Source: Thermoprotei archaeon (GTDB lineage: Archaea > Thermoproteota > Thermoprotei_A > Sulfolobales > Desulfurococcaceae). From it: a stretch of 10,431 nucleotides of DNA. A program made the position numbers and the translations under genes. Location: positions 1 to 10,431 of the forward strand of contig QMWW01000024.1 in the NCBI GenBank assembly GCA_003661825.1, given 5' to 3'. The first letter of the stretch is position 1, and the number at the start of each line of letters is the position of its first letter. This document shows, in pieces, positions 6,077-10,431 of this stretch. Below the pieces are notes generated by a model that saw only the letters and a list, made by a program, of their open reading frames with translations, did not search any database and was not told where the DNA came from.

Positions 6077-7873
6077 TCATGGGTATTTATCAAAGTTTAG
6101 TTTAAACTTACCCTTATAGTTAAGGAGTTCTAATAGTTTATCATAAGCTTCATGTATACTTATTCTAATCTGTTCACGGGTATCACGATACCTTATCGTG
6201 ATCGTTTCATCTTCTAGAGTTTGATAGTCAACTGTTAAAGCAAATGGTATTCCTATTTCGTCAGCTCTAGCATATCTTCTGCCAATACTGCCTTCCTCAT
6301 CATAAAAAGCTCTAATACGCGCCTTAAGTAGTGCTCTATAGAGGCTTCTGGCTATATCGACTATTTTCCTATGCTCAGGTTTACTTCCAGCGACTAGAGG
6401 AAATACGGCAACTTGGTATGGTGCTATTCTCGGATTAATTTTAAGCACTATTCTATCTTTTTCCAGACTCAAGGCATGCTCTAGTAGTGCATAGAATATT
6501 CTCTCTAAACCGAAAGAAGGCTCTACTACATGTGGTACAAACTTTTCGCCATGAATCTTTACTTTTTCTTCTTTAATTATAAATGCTTCACGCCCAAGCT
6601 TTACTCCATCAATCTCTATATATCCTTTACTCATGAGCTCTTGATAAAGAGCTTCCTGATCCATAGAGCTTATGTTTTCCATAATCTTACCCATCTTATC
6701 TTTAGCTAATTCTCTGATTTTGATAGGGTTAGGTATAGCTCTCCTAACTAGCTTTTCAACAGGTTTTTTATATCTTTTGAAGACTGAGAGATCAGATCTA
6801 GAAAACTCGATATGTCTATCTAGATCGTACGTTGTTCTATAGCTATATCCCGCTACTTCAATCCAACCGAACTTCCTCGTATATACCTGCTGATCAAACG
6901 TTTGCTCAGAGTAGTGTGCTCTTTCCCAGGGTAGTTTCTCCTCGAACCTGATCTTATCTCCTGGTATACCGATCTCTCTTAAGAACCTATTTCCTTTAGC
7001 CATCCAGAGAGCCATCCAGGGGTTCTTTACAATTTTTTCCTCAATTAATTCGAGCGTACGATATCTTGATGCCCTATCTATACCTCTAGATTTCTCATCA
7101 GCTGTTAAAACAAATAGTTCTTCTTCCTCCAGCTCTTCATCCATGTATTTCATGACTTCTTCATATGATTTCTCGGGATCAAAGAAGAACTCAAACTCCA
7201 TTATAGTGAATTCGCGTAACCTAATTAGGCTTTGGCGAGGGGATATTTCGTTTCTTCCTACTTTACCTACCTGAGCTATCCCTAGTGGTAGTTTGTTCCT
7301 TACAACGGTAAAAACATTCTTAAACGAAACGAACATACCCTGTGCTGCTTCCGGCCTTATATAGCCAGGTGCTCCTTTATATGGTCCTATCTCTGTTTTA
7401 AATAAGAGAAGAGCTGGCTGTGGCTTTGTTAACTGACCACCGCATTCTGGGCATCTAACGTTATTTTCAATCATGACCTTCCATATATCACTCATAGAAT
7501 ATCCTTCTACAGTTATACCTGTTTGCTCCTCTACCACATGGTCCGCCCTGAATACTCTTCCGCATTTTGTGCATTCCGTTATGGGATCTGTGAAATGATC
7601 CTCGTGTCCGCTGGCTTTTAGCACTATTCTAGGCGTTATTATAGGTGTTTCGATCTCAACTACTAGACCAGTACTGTACACCAACCAGTAGAGCCACTCT
7701 TCGATGATATTACGCTTTATTAGTACCCCGACAGGCCCAAAATCATATAATCCAGCTACTCCCCCGTAGATTTCATAGGAGGGCCAGAAAAGGCCACGAC
7801 GTTTTGCGAGATCGCTAAGTATTTCGTAGATATCTCTACTTTTAAGCTCCATGCTAAACCAGCCACTACGCAT
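6077..7873 (-). CDS. glyS: glycyl-tRNA synthetase, archaeal/eukaryotic class II type
   Basis: This 598-residue protein charges tRNA-Gly with glycine using ATP. The N-terminal RRGLFWPSYEIYGGVAGLYD (25-44) and FGPVG are characteristic of the dimeric archaeal/eukaryotic enzyme. A zinc-binding-like insert carries C101-x2-C104 and C141-x2-C144. RPE at 173-175 contacts substrate, class II motif 2 spans about 203-231 (GRNEISPRQSLIRLREF), and motif 3 is PHVVEPSFGLERIFYA at 447-462. The C-terminal anticodon-binding domain runs from about 485 (PYQVAVFPLV) through GRRYARADEIGIPFALTVD (531-549). The length is typical. The start is ATG 7873; an ATG seven codons in (7852) is equally usable and would begin MELKSRD. 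It stands divergent from speB and upstream of two unknown genes on the same strand. Confidence 0.97.
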   Translation of the reverse strand: MRSGWFSMELKSRDIYEILSDLAKRRGLFWPSYEIYGGVAGLYDFGPVGVLIKRNIIEEWLYWLVYSTGLVVEIETPIITPRIVLKASGHEDHFTDPITECTKCGRVFRADHVVEEQTGITVEGYSMSDIWKVMIENNVRCPECGGQLTKPQPALLLFKTEIGPYKGAPGYIRPEAAQGMFVSFKNVFTVVRNKLPLGIAQVGKVGRNEISPRQSLIRLREFTIMEFEFFFDPEKSYEEVMKYMDEELEEEELFVLTADEKSRGIDRASRYRTLELIEEKIVKNPWMALWMAKGNRFLREIGIPGDKIRFEEKLPWERAHYSEQTFDQQVYTRKFGWIEVAGYSYRTTYDLDRHIEFSRSDLSVFKRYKKPVEKLVRRAIPNPIKIRELAKDKMGKIMENISSMDQEALYQELMSKGYIEIDGVKLGREAFIIKEEKVKIHGEKFVPHVVEPSFGLERIFYALLEHALSLEKDRIVLKINPRIAPYQVAVFPLVAGSKPEHRKIVDIARSLYRALLKARIRAFYDEEGSIGRRYARADEIGIPFALTVDYQTLEDETITIRYRDTREQIRISIHEAYDKLLELLNYKGKFKLNFDKYP

Positions 7874-7965
7874 CTAGTAAGACGCTCAGTACAGTAAGCC
7901 TTATGTATGGATTAAAAGGCATTATACCTTATATTCTTTGATAGCCGACATCTAAGTGATCCGCC
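7874..7965. promoter_or_regulatory. divergent glyS/speB promoter region
   Basis: Short spacer between divergent start codons. On the - strand CTTTTAATCC (7909-7918 on +) is a plausible TATA box for glyS, placing the start near 7887 with a leader of about 14 bases. On the + strand the TTATACCTTATATTC stretch at 7922-7936 contains a TATA-like box that places the speB start near 7958, only a few bases before its ATG. Neither gene has a clear GGTG ribosome site, fitting short-leader or leaderless transcripts. Confidence 0.35.
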
Positions 7966-8835
7966 ATGGCTCCTTGGAAGCACCTACTTCAAGAAACGTG
8001 TATATTTGGATGTAGCGAGGACAGGAACTCGGGATATGTGATAGTGGGCGTACCTTTAGACCAGACGGCAACGTATAAACCAGGAGCACGATTTGCACCT
8101 ACGAGGATTAGAGATGCTTCCTGCAATATCGAGTTCTATGCCGTGTTTTCGGAAAGACCCCTAGACAACATAAGTTTCAGGGATCTGGGTAACGTAGTTA
8201 TAGCACCTGGTGACCTAGAAAGAGTCTTCGACAGTATACTTAAAGTTGCCAAGGGAATATTTGAGGAAGAAAGTATCAAATCAGTGTTTTTCTTAGGCGG
8301 GGAACACACTATAACATACCCAATTCTACGCGCGCTTAGAGATAGAATAGACAGGGTAGTGGTTTTCGATGCCCACTTAGACTTACGCAACAAGTATCTC
8401 GGCTCTAGATATAATCATGCAACTGTTATGAGAAGAATAGTAGAAGACCTTGAGATCCCAATAACTTACATAGGTTCGAGAGCTTTTAGCGAAGAAGAGC
8501 TTAGATTTGCTGAGGAAAACGACCTAGTAGAAATATATAGCATTAAACACTTACTCGCTAAAAACCCAATAAATCTTAATACAGAGAGTGTTTACCTGAG
8601 TATCGACATGGACGTAGTAGATCCATCATATGCCCCAGGTGTATCTAATCCGGAGCCTCTAGGTTTAACGCCTTTAGAACTACTTAGTGTTATTAGTAAA
8701 GTAATGCATAGCGCTAAGGAACTAATAGCCACTGATATAGTTGAGGTTAATCCACTCGTAGACGTCAACGATATAACGAGTTTGCTGGCATCAAAACTTG
8801 TACTTGAAATAACTGGATTACTCGAGTCTAGATAG
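7966..8835 (+). CDS. speB: agmatinase-family ureohydrolase
   Basis: The 289 residues match the arginase/agmatinase fold throughout. All dinuclear manganese ligands are visible: H114 in GGEHT, D135, H137 and D139 in DAHLD, and D214 and D216 in SIDMDVVDPSYAPG. H151 in YNHATVMRR is the usual downstream histidine, and DIVEVNP (257-263) closes the active site. The family hydrolyses a guanidino group to an amine and urea. In archaea the substrate may be agmatine, giving putrescine, or N1-aminopropylagmatine, giving spermidine, as in Thermococcus-type polyamine synthesis; sequence alone does not decide. The ATG start follows a short leader. The 3' end overlaps rpoP by 8 bases on the opposite strand. 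Confidence 0.93.
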   Translation: MAPWKHLLQETCIFGCSEDRNSGYVIVGVPLDQTATYKPGARFAPTRIRDASCNIEFYAVFSERPLDNISFRDLGNVVIAPGDLERVFDSILKVAKGIFEEESIKSVFFLGGEHTITYPILRALRDRIDRVVVFDAHLDLRNKYLGSRYNHATVMRRIVEDLEIPITYIGSRAFSEEELRFAEENDLVEIYSIKHLLAKNPINLNTESVYLSIDMDVVDPSYAPGVSNPEPLGLTPLELLSVISKVMHSAKELIATDIVEVNPLVDVNDITSLLASKLVLEITGLLESR

Positions 8836-8980
8836 CTTTAACTATTCTATAGCTTCTGGCTACTTTGTATATAATGCTATATCCGCAGTGAGGGCATCTA
8901 ACATAGTATCTTCCATAGGCTTTCATTTCTTCTTCGTCAAATACTTTGCCGCAATTTCCACACTTATATTTGACGCCCAT
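8828..8980 (-). CDS. rpoP: DNA-directed RNA polymerase subunit P (Rpb12-like)
   Basis: A 50-codon gene found by translating the reverse strand: it opens MGVKYKCGNCGKVF and ends RSYRIVKAI. It is a zinc ribbon, with C7-x2-C10 and C29-x2-C32 in CGNC and CPHC, followed by GYSIIYK and the VKAI tail typical of archaeal RpoP and eukaryotic Rpb12. The subunit bridges the RpoB/RpoD side of RNA polymerase and supports assembly. The length is normal for the family. The ATG is preceded by AGGTGT, with 7 bases between it and the ATG, a good crenarchaeal ribosome site, and by a TATA-like box near 9031-9038. It shares its last 8 bases with the end of speB and is divergent from aIF1. Confidence 0.95.
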   Translation of the reverse strand: MGVKYKCGNCGKVFDEEEMKAYGRYYVRCPHCGYSIIYKVARSYRIVKAI

Positions 8981-9093
8981 TATGTAACACCTACTTCTCG
9001 AAGGGCTTAGAAAGTATATCGTATTTAACCTTTATAAACGACTCTGCACCTTATATAAAGTAGACATTATCGACGTATAGGTTGGAATAAAAT
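8981..9093. promoter_or_regulatory. divergent rpoP/aIF1 promoter region
   Basis: Two TATA-like boxes are visible. GTTTATAAAGG on the - strand (9029-9039 on +) fits rpoP: the start would fall near 9008, with a leader of about 28 bases that carries AGGTGT (8988-8993). TTATATAA at 9051-9058 on the + strand fits aIF1: the start would fall near 9081, about 13 bases before its ATG. The boxes are only about 20 bases apart, so factors bound for one direction may hinder the other. Confidence 0.5.
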
Positions 9094-9408
9094 ATGCATG
9101 AAGACTTCGCATCTATATGTGGAGGGCTACCCCCTGAGCTATGTGAACAGCTGATAAGAGAGGAACAGGTTATTAAAATAAAACTTGACACGCGAAAGTT
9201 TGGTAGAGAAGTTACTATTATAGAGGGGCTTTCCAACGATAAGAGTGAACTTAAACGCATAGCTAAGATCTTGAAGTCTAGGCTAGCAGCAGGAGGTACG
9301 GTGAAAGAGGGAAGAATAGAACTCCAGGGTGACCATAGGCATCGCGTTAAGGAGATCTTAACAAAAGAGCTCGGATTTTCGCCAGAAAACATTATGATAA
9401 TAGATTAG
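9094..9408 (+). CDS. sui1: translation initiation factor aIF1 (SUI1 family)
   Basis: This 104-residue protein is the archaeal homologue of eukaryotic eIF1. The N-terminus ICGGLPPELCEQL (8-20) is the usual archaeal lead. The SUI1 core follows: GREVTIIEGL at 37-46, then LKSRLAAGGTVKEGRIELQG at 60-79 with the conserved A-G-G-T-V loop, and a C-terminal helix ending IMIID. The factor binds the small ribosomal subunit near the P site and checks start-codon and initiator tRNA pairing. Length is normal. The ATG lies downstream of a TATA-like box with a short leader; the GGTTGG at 9080-9085 is only a weak ribosome-site match. It converges on the TFB gene. Confidence 0.95.
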   Translation: MHEDFASICGGLPPELCEQLIREEQVIKIKLDTRKFGREVTIIEGLSNDKSELKRIAKILKSRLAAGGTVKEGRIELQGDHRHRVKEILTKELGFSPENIMIID

Positions 9409-9448
9409 AGCGAAATAGCTATAGGTCGAAGAGGATTTAAGTACACTG

Positions 9449-9453
9449 TTTTT
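9449..9453 (+). terminator. T-run after aIF1
   Basis: A run of five T lies about 40 bases after the aIF1 stop, in the spacer before the convergent TFB gene. Archaeal termination commonly uses T-rich stretches without a hairpin. This is the clearest such run in the spacer, but it is short and the call is weak. Confidence 0.3.
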
Positions 9454-9468
9454 CGGGCCCTGATTAGC

Positions 9469-10410
9469 TTATTGCTGTGGTAGATCTATCCCAAGTTCTT
9501 TAGCTAGTTCTTTATACCTATTCCTAACTGTTACCTCAGTAACGCCAGCAACCTGAGCTACTTCTTTCTGTGTTCTTCTCTCTCCAAGTTCTAGTGCTGC
9601 TATATAGACCGCGGCCGCTGCTAATCCCGCTGGGTCTTTCCCTGCTGTTACACCTCTTTCTCGCGCTATATTAAGTATTTCTGCCGCTCTCTTCATCACT
9701 CCGCCAGTTAAACCGAGTGTATGAGCTATTCTAGGTATGAAGTCTATAGGGTCGCTGGTTTTGACTCTGATGTCTAACTCCTTGAGCAGAAGCCTATAAC
9801 ACCTAGCTATGTCTTTCCTAGCGCTTCGCGTATATTTTGCGATTTCGTCGAGAGTGCGCGGAACTTTAAGCTCTCTACATGCAGCATATATGGCTGCTGC
9901 TACAACGTTTTCTATGCTTCTTCCTCGAACAAGCCCTTTTTCAACTGCTAACCTATATATGCGTGCCGCTTCTTCACGGACGTTTCTAGGTAAATGGAGG
10001 AGATCCGCTAACCTGTCAAGCTCGTTCATAGCCTGGGCTAGATTTCTTTCAATACTACTTTGAACTCTAGATCTAGCTTGATACTTTCTAAGTTTTTGTA
10101 CTTCATATCGCTTCCTTGGAGGCAATCTTTTACCTGAAGCATCTTTATCTGAAAAATCAATAGCTGTTGCAAATCCTCTGTCATGGACTGTGCTAGTTAA
10201 CGGTCCTCCAACCCTACTTCTTCTCTCTTTTTCTTCTGGGGTAAAAGCTCTCCACTCCTGTCTTTCATCAATTACTCTTTCGATAACCTCACCTGTAGAA
10301 GAACACACATATACTCCTGATTCAGCATCGTATATTATCTGTCCGCCTGGACAAATATCGTCTGAACCACCTTGTGATCTCTCAGTAGAAGATGATTCGT
10401 AAGTAAACAT
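9469..10410 (-). CDS. tfb: transcription initiation factor B (TFB, TFIIB homologue)
   Basis: The 313 residues cover all TFB parts. The N-terminal ribbon is degenerate: C20 and C36 with TGEV, where canonical TFIIB has two C-x2-C pairs. The same two-cysteine form is known from Sulfolobus-type TFB, so it is normal for Crenarchaeota. The B-reader/linker reads EWRAFTPEEKERRSRVGGPL (52-71) and TVHDRGFATAIDF. The two cyclin-like repeats are about 115-205 (with EKGLVRGRSIENVVAAAIYAAC) and 210-305 (with GLTGGVMKRAAEI). The second ends in the DNA-recognition helix-turn-helix TQKEVAQVAGVTEVTVRNRY (280-299). TFB binds TBP and the BRE and recruits RNA polymerase. The ATG is preceded by GGGTGGATC, a good ribosome site. 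Confidence 0.97.
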   Translation of the reverse strand: MFTYESSSTERSQGGSDDICPGGQIIYDAESGVYVCSSTGEVIERVIDERQEWRAFTPEEKERRSRVGGPLTSTVHDRGFATAIDFSDKDASGKRLPPRKRYEVQKLRKYQARSRVQSSIERNLAQAMNELDRLADLLHLPRNVREEAARIYRLAVEKGLVRGRSIENVVAAAIYAACRELKVPRTLDEIAKYTRSARKDIARCYRLLLKELDIRVKTSDPIDFIPRIAHTLGLTGGVMKRAAEILNIARERGVTAGKDPAGLAAAAVYIAALELGERRTQKEVAQVAGVTEVTVRNRYKELAKELGIDLPQQ

Positions 10411-10431
10411 CTTGATCCACCCTATTTATAC
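10411..10431 (-). promoter_or_regulatory. ribosome binding site of the TFB gene
   Basis: On the - strand GGGTGGATC lies just before the TFB start codon at 10410 and matches the GGTGATC complement of the 16S rRNA 3' end closely. It supports the ATG at 10410 and a leadered transcript whose start is beyond the window edge. Confidence 0.55.

Noticed and set aside
9469..10410. Loss of two ribbon cysteines in TFB as a sign of a divergent factor
   Set aside because: The same two-cysteine C...C-x2-TGEV form is found in Sulfolobus-type TFB, so it is normal for the group.
10423..10430. TATA-like TATAAAT on the - strand just before the TFB gene
   Set aside because: It lies about 15 bases from the start codon, so transcription would begin inside the coding region, and there is no later start codon that keeps the ribbon. 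The GGGTGG ribosome site also implies a leader.
1..10431. CRISPR arrays, insertion sequences, tRNA or rRNA genes, defence islands
   Set aside because: No regularly spaced repeats, transposase motifs, tRNA T-loop patterns or rRNA segments were seen on either strand; gene content is mostly core housekeeping.

Overview
The window reads as a chromosomal stretch of a hyperthermophilic crenarchaeon (Thermoproteota, most like the Desulfurococcales). The support is the gene content: archaeal transcription factor B with a two-cysteine N-terminal ribbon, RNA polymerase subunit P, the initiation factor aIF1, an archaeal-type glycyl-tRNA synthetase and a tRNA splicing endonuclease. GGTG-type ribosome binding sites and a probable box C/D guide RNA fit the same group. 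It is gene-dense, with mostly short spacers, AT-rich promoters and frequent GTG or TTG starts. I see no transposon, CRISPR array, tRNA, rRNA or prophage.

Left part (1-3516): the end of an unidentified + strand gene meets a KaiC-like ATPase gene on the - strand. After a divergent spacer comes a GC-rich RNA element with box C/D layout, directly followed by ubiX (flavin prenyltransferase). The 3' end of ubiX overlaps an uncharacterised cysteine-rich gene. Next is a two-gene unit on the - strand, a PhoU-like (DUF47) gene and the tRNA splicing endonuclease gene, joined by a TTGA stop/start overlap.

Middle (3517-7873): a divergent promoter region leads right into a radical SAM gene with a cobalamin-binding-like N-terminus, extra cysteines and a TRAM-like C-terminus. 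On the - strand, glyS is followed by two coupled unknown genes. The first resembles the double-psi barrel of the Cdc48 N domain and the second is helical.

Right part (7874-10431): speB-type ureohydrolase (+) overlaps tail-to-tail with rpoP (-), a 50-codon gene. rpoP is divergent from aIF1 (+), which converges on the TFB gene (-). Three core information-processing genes therefore sit side by side.

Most genes are housekeeping and I do not claim a new defence or mobile system. The items most worth follow-up are the RNA element abutting ubiX, the Cdc48N-like/helical gene pair after glyS, the radical SAM protein with a cysteine-rich insert, the eight-cysteine protein at 1776-2210, and the run of tail-to-tail gene overlaps.
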